A DNA stretch of 64,000 nt from NCBI RefSeq assembly GCF_034424215.1, contig NZ_CP139960.1:5270001-5334000 (forward strand), read 5' to 3'. Shown piece after piece: positions 18,019 through 26,826 of the stretch. The stretch comes from Niabella yanshanensis (lineage in GTDB: Bacteria > Bacteroidota > Bacteroidia > Chitinophagales > Chitinophagaceae). The notes under the pieces are model-generated. The model did not search any database. It was not told the origin of the DNA and saw only the letters and a program-made list of their open reading frames with translations. Both the position numbers and the translations under genes were made by a program. Each line of letters begins with the position of its first letter. The stretch's first letter is position 1.

Positions 18019-19470
18019 ATGAAAATAATTTTCACCTATAAATCAGGTTCCACCCTGTTAGCGGTATTAGTACTGTATATTCTTATTATGTCGGGTTGTC
18101 AAAAGCAACCGCAGTTTAAGTATGAGTATGATAATCCAGGTAGCCAGCTGGGCGTGTCTGCGCTTGCTTTTGTACAAAGTACAGACTCGTTGTCGATGTT
18201 AGCGCAGGCCATTAGCATAGCAGGTCTGGGTGATTTTTACAGTGGCAATGACTTACATACTTTTATAGCACCTACCAATGAAGCGTTCGGCAAGTATTTA
18301 ACAGCAAACAAGTACGTAAATATAGCTGCAGTACCTGTTCCTATACTGAGGAACGTGTTATTGTATCATATTGTAAAGAACAAAACCGTATTTTCTGATA
18401 CTACTTACAATCAAAGGAATAACCCTGTGGCTTTTGAAACCGAGAACGGACAATGGATGTATCTCTCCCGGAATAATAATTATCAGGGAATGATTAATGA
18501 GGGTACTAATAAAAGCTGGACGATTTCAATTTCCAACCTTGAGCCCACAAACGGCGCAATTCACATTGTTCCCGAACTGGTATATTTCTCGGCCCGTACG
18601 GGAGGAGGAGCCCCGGAAATGCCTTTGGCCAGTGACACTATTTATGCTATTCAGGATGCTTATACCAATGGTGGTGGGTTAAGCACAACTAACTACGGGC
18701 TGAATCCGCTGCTTCGTTCAAAAAATGTAGACAATACAGGGGAGTACGATAGGAAGATATATATGATGTTCGATTTAAATGATATTGCAACTACAGGGCA
18801 ATTAAGGAAGGCAAGCATAGAAGTAGGCGTAAGCTTTACCGCCGCAAAGGGGCTACGACTATACCTGTATAATGTGCCCGATACCAGCTGGTCCGAAAGA
18901 ACATTGAATTGGAGCAATGCTCCTGCAGCCGGTGCAACACCAATAGCAAGCCTGGTTACCAGTAAAGTGTCGGATTTTAAATGGGATTGCACTGGTTTTA
19001 TAGCGGCGCAGTTGGTAAAACCCAGGAAAATTGCCATACTAATCGATGGCGATCCGCGTGGCGATGAGACCAATGATCTGATCTCAAAAGAAAATGCTGC
19101 CAACAAGCCTCCCCGGCTGGTTACAACGTTTTCATCCGGAAACAGTACGCTTGCCATGGGTATGAATGAGGGATTGGCAGTTGCAAAAGGAGGAGTGAAA
19201 GTTTTAACAAGCAGCGTGCTAAAAATGGAAGGTGCAGCACATGAAGATATTACTTATAAATTAGTTTCTGTTCCTGCAAAGGGCTGGTTGATTACCGGAT
19301 CCACTATATTAACCACGGGCAGTACATTTACGCAGCTTGATCTGGACGTTAATAATATTGTTTATGTGCATGGAAATGCTGATAATAGTGGGGATAAATT
19401 TAAGATATCTGTAAGCGATCCCGACGGCGGGATCATTGATCCTTTTGATTTTAATATAACAATACAATAA
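18019..19470 (+). CDS. Composite surface lipoprotein: fasciclin, CBM96/DNRLRE-like and cadherin-like (CSPG) domains
   Basis: A 483-aa lipoprotein (signal peptide ending MSGC) in the position normally held by a SusE/SusF glycan-binding protein. Three modules can be read. Residues ~50-190 are a fasciclin FAS1 domain (TFIAPTNEAF and LLYHIV). Residues ~215-372 resemble the DNRLRE/CBM96-type beta-sandwich that ends in a Pro-Arg-Leu strand (KPPRLVTTF). Residues ~380-483 resemble a cadherin-like CSPG repeat (NEGLAVAKGG, then GSTFTQLDLDVNNIVYVHG and KISVSDPDGG). No catalytic motif is seen, so a role in binding the glycan at the cell surface is likely. The FAS1 and cadherin-like calls are good; the middle module is less certain. 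Confidence 0.72.
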   Translation: MKIIFTYKSGSTLLAVLVLYILIMSGCQKQPQFKYEYDNPGSQLGVSALAFVQSTDSLSMLAQAISIAGLGDFYSGNDLHTFIAPTNEAFGKYLTANKYVNIAAVPVPILRNVLLYHIVKNKTVFSDTTYNQRNNPVAFETENGQWMYLSRNNNYQGMINEGTNKSWTISISNLEPTNGAIHIVPELVYFSARTGGGAPEMPLASDTIYAIQDAYTNGGGLSTTNYGLNPLLRSKNVDNTGEYDRKIYMMFDLNDIATTGQLRKASIEVGVSFTAAKGLRLYLYNVPDTSWSERTLNWSNAPAAGATPIASLVTSKVSDFKWDCTGFIAAQLVKPRKIAILIDGDPRGDETNDLISKENAANKPPRLVTTFSSGNSTLAMGMNEGLAVAKGGVKVLTSSVLKMEGAAHEDITYKLVSVPAKGWLITGSTILTTGSTFTQLDLDVNNIVYVHGNADNSGDKFKISVSDPDGGIIDPFDFNITIQ

Positions 19471-19554
19471 AAATATACAAAGTTGCCTGATAGCATAAAC
19501 AGCAAATAGCTTTATTGGTTCTTAATGAGAAATAAATATTTGTATTAATTAACT

Positions 19555-20346
19555 ATGGAAAAAGATATATTGATGCATTATGAATTACAAACTAACAATG
19601 TGCATGTTTTTGAAAATCGCAGATTGTTGGGCAATGCAGCCGGAAGCGATATTGAGAATGCAATAATTAAACTATTGAGCGTGAAGGATGAGCTGAGAAT
19701 GATATTTGCAGCTGCGCCTTCACAGAATGAAGTATTAGAATATCTGTCTTCATCGCCCCGGATAGATTGGAGCAGGGTTGTGGCTTTTAATATGGACGAA
19801 TACATCGGCTTACCGGATAATTCTAATGCGTTATTCGCATCCTATCTCAATGAAAAGATATTTAACAAAGTTCGTTTTAAAGCAGTAAATCTTATTACTG
19901 CCGGTCATGCAGTGGAGGAAGAAATTGCGCGATTTGAAAAGCTTATTAAAGCAAAGCCAATAGATATAGTGTGTCTTGGAATAGGAGAAAATGGTCATAT
20001 TGCCTTTAATGATCCACCTGTAGCGGATTTTAACGACGAGGCATTAATAAAAGTAGTAGAGTTGGATCATCTGTGCCGTATGCAACAGGTAAATGAAGGT
20101 TGTTTTTTACATTTAGATGAAGTACCTAAAACTGCTTTAACCTTAACAATTCCCGTGATTATGCAGGCCGGTCAATTATTTTGTATGGTGCCGGGTAGCA
20201 GCAAAAAACAAGCAGTTTGGGGAACTTTAATGGAGCCCATAAGTGAAGCCTGTCCTGCTACCATTTTACGTACGCACGCCAACTGCAGCTTTTATTTTGA
20301 TAAAGAGTCTTACCAGTTGGTTGAGGAGAGATCAAAGAAACAATAG
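19555..20346 (+). CDS. nagB: Glucosamine-6-phosphate deaminase-like protein
   Basis: Converts glucosamine-6-phosphate to fructose-6-phosphate and ammonia in the cytoplasm, feeding amino sugar into glycolysis. The family is clear from FNMDEYIGLP (substrate-binding and catalytic Asp region), GIGENGHIAFNDP and the C-terminal KKQAVWG segment. Compared with E. coli NagB, the loop has Asn where E. coli has Asp141 and Asp where E. coli has Glu148; such variants occur in a NagB-like clade, so the exact substrate is not certain. At 263 aa its length is normal. It sits between the surface lipoprotein and the GH20 gene, 5 bp before the latter. Neither a NagA deacetylase nor a GlcNAc kinase is present in the locus. 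Confidence 0.85.
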   Translation: MEKDILMHYELQTNNVHVFENRRLLGNAAGSDIENAIIKLLSVKDELRMIFAAAPSQNEVLEYLSSSPRIDWSRVVAFNMDEYIGLPDNSNALFASYLNEKIFNKVRFKAVNLITAGHAVEEEIARFEKLIKAKPIDIVCLGIGENGHIAFNDPPVADFNDEALIKVVELDHLCRMQQVNEGCFLHLDEVPKTALTLTIPVIMQAGQLFCMVPGSSKKQAVWGTLMEPISEACPATILRTHANCSFYFDKESYQLVEERSKKQ

Positions 20347-20351
20347 TAATA

Positions 20352-21908
20352 ATGAAGTATATAAAAACGCTCGTTTACGCAGCCCTGCTTTTGATCAGTA
20401 TGTTAGCAACCGTTCCTCCGGCAAGAGCACAGCAAAGCAGAGACAACCGGTTTAATCACAGAGGATTTTTTATTGACCTTCGCAGCCAGGTTATGACTAT
20501 GGATGCACTCCGGCATTTTGCCGGGGAGCTGGCGGGCTTCGGCATTAATACTTTAGTTGTGGAATGGGAAGCCACATATCCGTATAAAAATAATGCAACT
20601 ATTTCAAACGAAGTGGCCTATACAAGAGCTGAAATAGCCTCTTTTGTAAGTTACTGCAATGAGCTTGGAGTAGATGTTGTTCCTGTTCAGCAATGCTTTG
20701 GCCATGCGGAATATATTTTACGGCATGACCGGTACCGCAATTTAAGCGAGGATCAAAAGAATATATCCCAGATATGCCCGCTTAAAGAAAAAGAAGCTAG
20801 CTCGCTGTTTTCAGACTTGTTTGCAGACCAGGCATCTTTGCATACTTCAAAATATATTCATATAGGTGGTGATGAAACAAGACTGCTTGGGCACTGTGCT
20901 GCCTGTAAGGAAAAAGTAGCCAGAGAAGGAGTGTCGAAGTTGTTCGTTGATTATATGAGAATGATGTGTAGCATTGTTTTGAGATTGGGGAAAACACCAG
21001 TGATTTGGTCAGATATGCTTTTAAAATACCCCGAAGCAGCTAATGAACTTCCTAAGGAAACTATTTTGGTGGATTGGAACTATGGATGGAAAATTAATCA
21101 CTTTGGAAACGTTAGTGATTTACAGAGAAAAGGATTTACGTTTTGGGGCGCACCTTCTTTGAGAAGTCATCCTGATAACTGGTATGTTACTGATTGGCAA
21201 ACTCACTTCAATAACCAGCGTGATTTTATACCTTATGCACGCGCGTCTAAATATGATGGGATTATAATGACATCCTGGTCGACCTCCGGAGTATATAGCT
21301 TTATATGGGATGTTGGAAATACTATTACCGATATGGTGCCTATAAGGAACAATTATCCGTTATCCGGCTTTCGTATTTTAATAGCTTCCTATTTGCAGGC
21401 TTTAAATCAAAGAACTGCAATTGATCCGAAGTCATGGGTAGTGAAATACGCACAGGAAAGATTCGGGTTGACAGTAAAAGAGGGCGGGCAATTATGGCTG
21501 GCACTAATGCTTCGGCCCGAGCTTATAGAAAATGGAAAGTCATCTCAAGGTAAGTCAATAGAAAGATTACAGGAAGAAAATGATACTGCAAGATTATTGC
21601 TAAGCCAGCTAAATCCGTTGCGAAACAAAGATGAGGTGGAGCATTTTAGATTGATGGCGGATTTGAGAAAATATTATCTGGATTATAAAAAGCTGGAGGC
21701 TATCTGTAATCAGGCTGATTTTACTATAGATAAGGTTAACGCAGTATTGAATAAAGTAGAACGCTTAAAAGAAGAGGGAGTGATATTGGATAAACGGTTT
21801 GAAAGTTTACAAAAAGGATTTCTTAAAAAAACTGAAATCGAAAAGCAAAATGCTGTTAGAAATAAGCCGATAGAGAATTTATATCAGCGAATGGCTAGAA
21901 AATTATAA
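20352..21908 (+). CDS. Glycoside hydrolase family 20 protein (beta-N-acetylhexosaminidase-like)
   Basis: Expected to remove non-reducing terminal beta-GlcNAc or beta-GalNAc. A signal peptide (MKYIKTLVYAALLLISMLA, cut near ARAQQ) directs it to the periplasm or beyond. The barrel follows with RGFFIDLRS, a conserved Gln/His stretch (VQQCFGHAEYILRH) and the family's catalytic pair D174-E175 in HIGGDE. The C-terminal ~110 residues are helical and charged, with coiled-coil-like character. It is 518 aa, and lacks the usual N-terminal GH20b domain, so it is a compact GH20. The gene follows nagB by 5 bp, which supports an N-acetylhexosamine substrate. Exact linkage is unknown. Confidence 0.85.
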   Translation: MKYIKTLVYAALLLISMLATVPPARAQQSRDNRFNHRGFFIDLRSQVMTMDALRHFAGELAGFGINTLVVEWEATYPYKNNATISNEVAYTRAEIASFVSYCNELGVDVVPVQQCFGHAEYILRHDRYRNLSEDQKNISQICPLKEKEASSLFSDLFADQASLHTSKYIHIGGDETRLLGHCAACKEKVAREGVSKLFVDYMRMMCSIVLRLGKTPVIWSDMLLKYPEAANELPKETILVDWNYGWKINHFGNVSDLQRKGFTFWGAPSLRSHPDNWYVTDWQTHFNNQRDFIPYARASKYDGIIMTSWSTSGVYSFIWDVGNTITDMVPIRNNYPLSGFRILIASYLQALNQRTAIDPKSWVVKYAQERFGLTVKEGGQLWLALMLRPELIENGKSSQGKSIERLQEENDTARLLLSQLNPLRNKDEVEHFRLMADLRKYYLDYKKLEAICNQADFTIDKVNAVLNKVERLKEEGVILDKRFESLQKGFLKKTEIEKQNAVRNKPIENLYQRMARKL

Positions 21909-22015
21909 AATGGGTAGCAAGTAGTGCGTTTTGCCTCAGAAGATTATCTGCACAACTATAACAGTCCGAAATAGCCGGGTTGTATGATTTGAAGAAACTT
22001 TTAAATTATAGTATA

Positions 22016-22783
22016 ATGCTTCAACATATTACAATACAGCTGGGGTTGATTATTTTATTATTGCTTCATACAGGTTGTCAAAAAACAACTTCCGGAAACC
22101 AGGAGGACGAAACACCCGTAAAGGGGGCTAGAATAATAACTTTTTCAGGGCATCAGTGGGAAGTGCGTTCATCGTCAGGAAAAGCAGCAGGCCCGGGCCC
22201 AAATTTCTTTTCAGATTCAGAAGATAATGTGTGGTTGGATAATAACGGAAGGTTACACCTTAGAATCACCATGCGTAACGGCCAGTGGTACTGTGCAGGC
22301 ATAAAGCTGTTAAAGTCTTATACCTATGGCCGATACCTGTTTGAGTTAGATAGCAGGGTAGACACGCTTGACAAAAATGTAGTAAACGGGTTATTTATTT
22401 ATGAAAATGATGACCAGGAAGTAGATATAGAATTTTCGAAATGGTCTGTAGATCAAAATATGGATGCGCAGTTCGTTGTACAGCCGGGAGATAAAAGTGG
22501 CAATAAAAAAAAGTTTTTCCTGAATCATGCCGATCATCAATCTGTTCATTGGATCGATTGGTTTCCCGATCAAATTGCTTTTGCCAGTTTCAGGGGGCTT
22601 TTGCGGGATACCGCGAAAGCTGGAAATATGATTCAGAAATGGGCCTATTCCGGAGACGACTTACCTGTAGACAGAGATGAAAGCGTTAAGTTGAATTTGT
22701 GGCTTTTTAAGGGGCTTCCCCCTGCCAATCGTAAAGAAACAGAAGTCATCGTCTCAGGGTTCAGGATTATAGAAAAAAAGTAA
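22016..22783 (+). CDS. GH16-like lipoprotein
   Basis: A 255-aa lipoprotein; the ATG at 22016 opens a clean signal (MLQHITIQLGLIILLLLHTGC), better than the ATG 12 codons upstream. The body resembles a GH16 concanavalin-type jelly roll: a Trp-rich first strand, GRYLFELDSRVD, and the catalytic pattern E135-V-D137-I-E139 (followed by FSKW), the non-bulged E-x-D-x-E of lichenase-like members. Aromatic residues Trp-Ile-Asp-Trp after HHWxD-like segment fit the family. It may be an endo-acting enzyme on the cell surface, opening beta-1,3/1,4 linkages before GH20 trims the product, for instance an endo-beta-galactosidase on poly-LacNAc; the substrate is inference. Gap to the permease gene is 19 bp. 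Confidence 0.68.
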   Translation: MLQHITIQLGLIILLLLHTGCQKTTSGNQEDETPVKGARIITFSGHQWEVRSSSGKAAGPGPNFFSDSEDNVWLDNNGRLHLRITMRNGQWYCAGIKLLKSYTYGRYLFELDSRVDTLDKNVVNGLFIYENDDQEVDIEFSKWSVDQNMDAQFVVQPGDKSGNKKKFFLNHADHQSVHWIDWFPDQIAFASFRGLLRDTAKAGNMIQKWAYSGDDLPVDRDESVKLNLWLFKGLPPANRKETEVIVSGFRIIEKK

Positions 22784-22802
22784 AAGCATAAAGAAACGTT
22801 CT

Positions 22803-24110
22803 ATGAATAGGCCGGCAATCAACAAAACAACCCCCATTATTTTTATCGGAGTTATGTTTTTTGTTTTTGGGTTCACAACATGGATCAATGCTATGTTAAT
22901 TCCATATTTTAAGCTGGCTTGTGAGCTTACTCATTTCGAATCTTACCTGGTCACATTTGCTTTTTATATATCGTATTTACTTATGTCCGTACCCGCTTCT
23001 TATTTACTTACAAAAACAGGATTCAAAAGAGGGATGACAATAGGATTCTGGATTATGGCAATGGGCGCTTTTATATTTATACCAGCGGCTTACGGAAGGG
23101 CCTATCCTTTATTTCTTTGCGGGTTATTCTTTATTGGTATCGGTCTTACGGTGTTGCAAACAGCTGCTAATCCGTATGTGACTATTTTAGGATCCAAGGA
23201 TCGTGCTGCGCAACGTATAGGTATAATGGGCATCTGTAATAAAACTGCCGGTATTCTGGCCCCAATTATCCTGGCCGCTGCAATTTTTAAACCCGGTGAT
23301 GAAGAATTATTTAAAAATATTGCTGAAATGGCCCCGGCTAATAAAAGTGCATTATTGGATAAGCTGATACTTCGTGTGATACAACCTTATGCGTGTATGG
23401 GAGCTGTGTTATTTTTCTTGGGCGTAGTGGTTCGTTATTCTCCATTACCTGAAATAGAAAGTTTTGTAGAGGAGAAAAGCAGCCAGGCAACTGCACATAA
23501 AAGCATCCTCGCATTTCCACATCTGATATTAGGAGCAATAGCTATTTTTTTGCATGTAGGTTCCCAGGTAATCGCTGTAGATACTATTATCGGTTATGCG
23601 CAGTCGACAGGGATCGCTCTTATCAATGCTAAAGTTTTTCCCGGGTTTACACTTTTTGCTACTATTTGCGGCTATCTTTTGGGCGTTATTCTGACACCCA
23701 GGTTTATATCCCAGCTAAATATATTCAGAGTTTGTACTATAATCGGCTTGCTTTTTTCCATAGGCATATTGGTGGCAGAAAAAACGGTTATGTTATTGGG
23801 TTATCAAACTGATCTTTCTTTATATTTTATAATAGCGCTGGGATTTGCAAACTCCATGATATGGGCGGGCATATGGCCATTGGCTTTAGATAATTTAGGC
23901 GCTAAATTGAAACTAGGTGCTTCCATTTTAGTAATGGGACTTTGCGGAAATGCTTTACTACCCTTGGCGTATGGCTACCTGGCTGATTTATATAGTTTGA
24001 GATGGGGTTATGTGGTCTTGATTCCCTGTTATTTGTATTTGATCTTTTATTCTTTTTATGGCTACCGGATACAGTCATGGAAAAAGACCAGTCAGGCTCT
24101 GAATGCCTGA
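22803..24110 (+). CDS. Major facilitator sugar permease, FucP/GluP/NagP type
   Basis: A 12-helix inner membrane sugar:proton symporter, 435 aa, of the FHS family that includes FucP, GluP and NagP. Visible are the first helix (FVFGFTTWINAMLIPYFK), the loop TKTGFKRGM and the family segment LTVLQTAANPYVTILG. It is the last gene of the LacI-controlled locus and would bring the monosaccharide released by GH20, probably GlcNAc, into the cytoplasm. NagP-type import leaves the sugar unphosphorylated, so a kinase encoded elsewhere would be needed. It converges on the aspartokinase gene with 24 bp between stops. Confidence 0.87.
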   Translation: MNRPAINKTTPIIFIGVMFFVFGFTTWINAMLIPYFKLACELTHFESYLVTFAFYISYLLMSVPASYLLTKTGFKRGMTIGFWIMAMGAFIFIPAAYGRAYPLFLCGLFFIGIGLTVLQTAANPYVTILGSKDRAAQRIGIMGICNKTAGILAPIILAAAIFKPGDEELFKNIAEMAPANKSALLDKLILRVIQPYACMGAVLFFLGVVVRYSPLPEIESFVEEKSSQATAHKSILAFPHLILGAIAIFLHVGSQVIAVDTIIGYAQSTGIALINAKVFPGFTLFATICGYLLGVILTPRFISQLNIFRVCTIIGLLFSIGILVAEKTVMLLGYQTDLSLYFIIALGFANSMIWAGIWPLALDNLGAKLKLGASILVMGLCGNALLPLAYGYLADLYSLRWGYVVLIPCYLYLIFYSFYGYRIQSWKKTSQALNA

Positions 24111-24134
24111 AATACTAATAAAAACCTAGACAAG

Positions 24135-25406
24135 CTATCCTTCCCTATATAGTAACCGGATATTTTGGGTTGTTTGCTGCCTAACCAGGAACTGTTTTTC
24201 CTCAGCGTATTGTTTTAAGGACGCGTTGTCGTAATGTCTTATTGTTAAGAGGGTAAGTCCGGGTGTGACCTGTACATCAAAATTCTGAGACGCTTCAGCA
24301 GCAAACTGGCTGATCTTTTCTTCACGGTTATCAAAAGCATAGGTAATGCTGATGGCCCCGTTTTGTGTAAGCGTAGGAGTGATAAAGAGTTTTTCAAACA
24401 GCTCGTATAGTATCTCGGTATTATGCTCGCCAATAAAAGAAAAATCTTTTGATTTCAACTCTACCATTACCTGGTTTCTTTTAATAACAATAATAGGAGG
24501 GAGCTGCCTAACCGTATTGTTATGAATATGGGTGCCTGGTAAATCCTTATTCAGAAAACACTTTACAAATAGGGGAATACTCTTATTTTGTAAGGGTTTA
24601 ATCGTTTTCGGATGAATAACCTGGGCGCCGTAATAAGCCATTTCAATCACTTCGGTATAGTTTAATTCTGGGATCGATACTGCGTCGGCAATTTCTTTCG
24701 GATCGGCATTCATTACACTTTCCACATCCTTCCATATCGTCTGGCTTTCAGCATCCAGCATGTTAGAAAATACGGCCGCGGTATAATCACTTCCCTCACG
24801 TCCCAGCGTGGTGCTTTCGTTTTCGTCGGTAGCGCCAACAAATCCCTGCGTCAACACCAGAGAGCCTTCGTCCAAAACCGGGCGGATCAGGTCATTTACT
24901 TTTTCCTGCGTAAAAGCCCAATCTATATTGGCATCTCTGAAATTATCATCTGTGCGGATAATATCTCTTACATCCATCCATTCATTGCGGATACCTGCCT
25001 CATTCAAATAATGGCTTACTATGGCAGTAGACATAAGCTCACCCGAGCAAACAATCTGGTCGTAGTAATAGTCGTATTCACGAACCGGCCGGTCATGCAA
25101 GAGCCATTCTACTTCCGTGAAAAAATCTTTTAGCTGTGCTTCGCAAGCCAGGTAATTGGTTACTAAAAGGTACTTGGCCGTAGTTATATGTTGCAGTTTT
25201 ACCTGTTCAAAGAGTTGCAAGGCTTCTTCTTTTTTTTGCTGGTAAAAAGCTTCGGCCACTTTTTCAAGCGCATTCGTGGTTTTTCCCATTGCAGAAATCA
25301 CTACCAGCAGTTGTTGGTTGGGGTACTGCTGTAAAATAGCTGCAACATTTTTTATCCGTTCCACACTGTTTACTGAAGCGCCGCCAAACTTAAAAACTTT
25401 AACCAT
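24135..25406 (-). CDS. lysC: Aspartate kinase (monofunctional)
   Basis: Catalyses ATP-dependent phosphorylation of aspartate, the first step toward lysine, threonine, methionine and diaminopimelate. The ATG at 25406 opens the signature MVKVFKFGGASV; upstream codons in frame lack family character. TLGREGSDYTAAVFS and VIHPKTIKPLQNKSIPLFVK mark the kinase domain, and the C-terminal ~130 residues carry two ACT-like regulatory domains (SITYAFDN and VTPGLTLLTIRHY). At 423 aa it is of normal length and not fused to homoserine dehydrogenase. It is divergent from the ABC ATPase gene and has no biosynthetic neighbours. Confidence 0.93.
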   Translation of the reverse strand: MVKVFKFGGASVNSVERIKNVAAILQQYPNQQLLVVISAMGKTTNALEKVAEAFYQQKKEEALQLFEQVKLQHITTAKYLLVTNYLACEAQLKDFFTEVEWLLHDRPVREYDYYYDQIVCSGELMSTAIVSHYLNEAGIRNEWMDVRDIIRTDDNFRDANIDWAFTQEKVNDLIRPVLDEGSLVLTQGFVGATDENESTTLGREGSDYTAAVFSNMLDAESQTIWKDVESVMNADPKEIADAVSIPELNYTEVIEMAYYGAQVIHPKTIKPLQNKSIPLFVKCFLNKDLPGTHIHNNTVRQLPPIIVIKRNQVMVELKSKDFSFIGEHNTEILYELFEKLFITPTLTQNGAISITYAFDNREEKISQFAAEASQNFDVQVTPGLTLLTIRHYDNASLKQYAEEKQFLVRQQTTQNIRLLYREG

Positions 25407-25553
25407 TGTACTTTTTTGAGAGTGCAAATGTCGTGGTTTGTTGGCAATATTTTGAGCGTTTGACCCAGGTGCCCGGAGAAAATCAGGTATAGTGTCTTTT
25501 GATACAGTTAACTTTTCAACCGTCATCTGCCAACTAAATTGTAGTTTTAGCCC

Positions 25554-26315
25554 ATGGCAAAAGTGATGATATCCGTAAAAGACCTGGTTAAAAATTATGG
25601 TGATTTTAACGCTGTAAAAGGGATTTCTTTTGAGGTATTTGAAAATGAAATATTTGGTTTATTAGGCCCTAACGGGGCGGGTAAATCTACTACCCTGGAA
25701 ATTATTGAAACGCTTCGCAAAAAAACAAGCGGTTCGGTGCAGGTGGCGGGATATGATTTAGATGCTAGTCCTAATACGATAAAGGGGCTGATTGGGGTAC
25801 AATTACAGGCCAGCAGTTACTATCCGGGTCTGAATTTACTGCAACTGATCGATTTGTTTGCCGGTTTGTACAACCAGAAAGTGGACGGCATGGAATTGTT
25901 GCGCTCGGTAAACCTGGAAGAAAAGGCCAAAGCTAAGTTCAAAGAATTGAGTGGTGGACAGAAACAACGCTTTTCCGTGGCTACCACGCTTATCAACCGG
26001 CCTAAAGTTATCTTCCTGGATGAACCTACTACCGGTTTAGATCCCCAGGCCCGTCGCAATTTGTGGGAGCTGATTAAAACGATTAAGGCACAGGGCACTA
26101 CCATCATACTAACTACCCATTATATGGATGAAGCAGAGTATTTATGTGACCGGATTGCAATTATAGATGCAGGTAAAATTGTAGCATTGGAAACACCCGA
26201 CAACCTGATCGATCACTTGGTAGCATCTGGTTTTGAAAGACCAAGGGAAGTGAAAAAAGCCAACCTGGAAGATGTATTTATTCAATTGACAGGTAAAAGT
26301 TTAAGAGATGCCTGA
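25554..26315 (+). CDS. ABC transporter ATP-binding protein (orphan)
   Basis: A cytoplasmic ABC ATPase of 253 aa, of the DrrA/CcmA-like multidrug and polysaccharide exporter group. Walker A is GPNGAGKST at residues 38-46, the signature is LSGGQKQRFSVA, Walker B is VIFLDEP and the switch histidine follows in LTTHYMDEAEYLCDR. The short C-terminal tail ending LEDVFIQLTGKSLRDA is typical. No permease gene adjoins it: the next gene downstream encodes an FKBP. It must use a membrane partner encoded elsewhere or have lost one. Confidence 0.9.
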   Translation: MAKVMISVKDLVKNYGDFNAVKGISFEVFENEIFGLLGPNGAGKSTTLEIIETLRKKTSGSVQVAGYDLDASPNTIKGLIGVQLQASSYYPGLNLLQLIDLFAGLYNQKVDGMELLRSVNLEEKAKAKFKELSGGQKQRFSVATTLINRPKVIFLDEPTTGLDPQARRNLWELIKTIKAQGTTIILTTHYMDEAEYLCDRIAIIDAGKIVALETPDNLIDHLVASGFERPREVKKANLEDVFIQLTGKSLRDA

Positions 26316-26378
26316 TGAGCAGGTTATATAAATCTGCCCATGGGCTATAGATTTATAATTATTTTTGAAAAAAGTTTT

Positions 26379-26822
26379 ATGGATTTGAATTTACAACACA
26401 AATTACGTTCCGCTATGAATGAAAAAATAGAAAAACAAAAACAGGAAGGCCGCGATTTTTTAGAGGCCAATAAAAGTAAAGAAGGCGTACTGGAGCTGGA
26501 AGGTGGCATCCAGTATGAGGTGCTTAAGGAAGGTACCGGTATTCAGCCTGAATTGTCTGATTCGATAACAGCACATTATAAGGGCGCTTTATTAAGCGGT
26601 AAAGAATTTGATAGTTCTTTTAAACGCAATCAGCCTTTTACAGCAAGATTGACTCAATTGATCCGTGGCTGGCAGATAGCTATTCCTCTGATGAAAGAAG
26701 GTAGCCATTGGAGATTGTGGATACCTTCTGACCTGGCTTATGGCGACAGGGGCGCCGGTGGAGATATTCCAGGTGGCGCTACCCTATTGTTTGAAGTAGA
26801 ATTATTAAAAGTTAATAAATAA
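26379..26822 (+). CDS. FKBP-type peptidyl-prolyl cis-trans isomerase
   Basis: Accelerates proline isomerisation during folding. The ATG at 26379 gives 147 aa: a helical N-terminal segment of Mip/FkpA type (residues 1-45, NEKIEKQKQEGRDFLEANK) and a C-terminal FKBP domain with YEVLKEGTG, VTAHYKG-like SITAHYKGALLSGKEFDSS, and the end FEVELLKV. There is no signal peptide, so it is probably cytoplasmic. The next gene begins 4 nt after its stop. Confidence 0.9.
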   Translation: MDLNLQHKLRSAMNEKIEKQKQEGRDFLEANKSKEGVLELEGGIQYEVLKEGTGIQPELSDSITAHYKGALLSGKEFDSSFKRNQPFTARLTQLIRGWQIAIPLMKEGSHWRLWIPSDLAYGDRGAGGDIPGGATLLFEVELLKVNK

Positions 26823-26826
26823 TACA

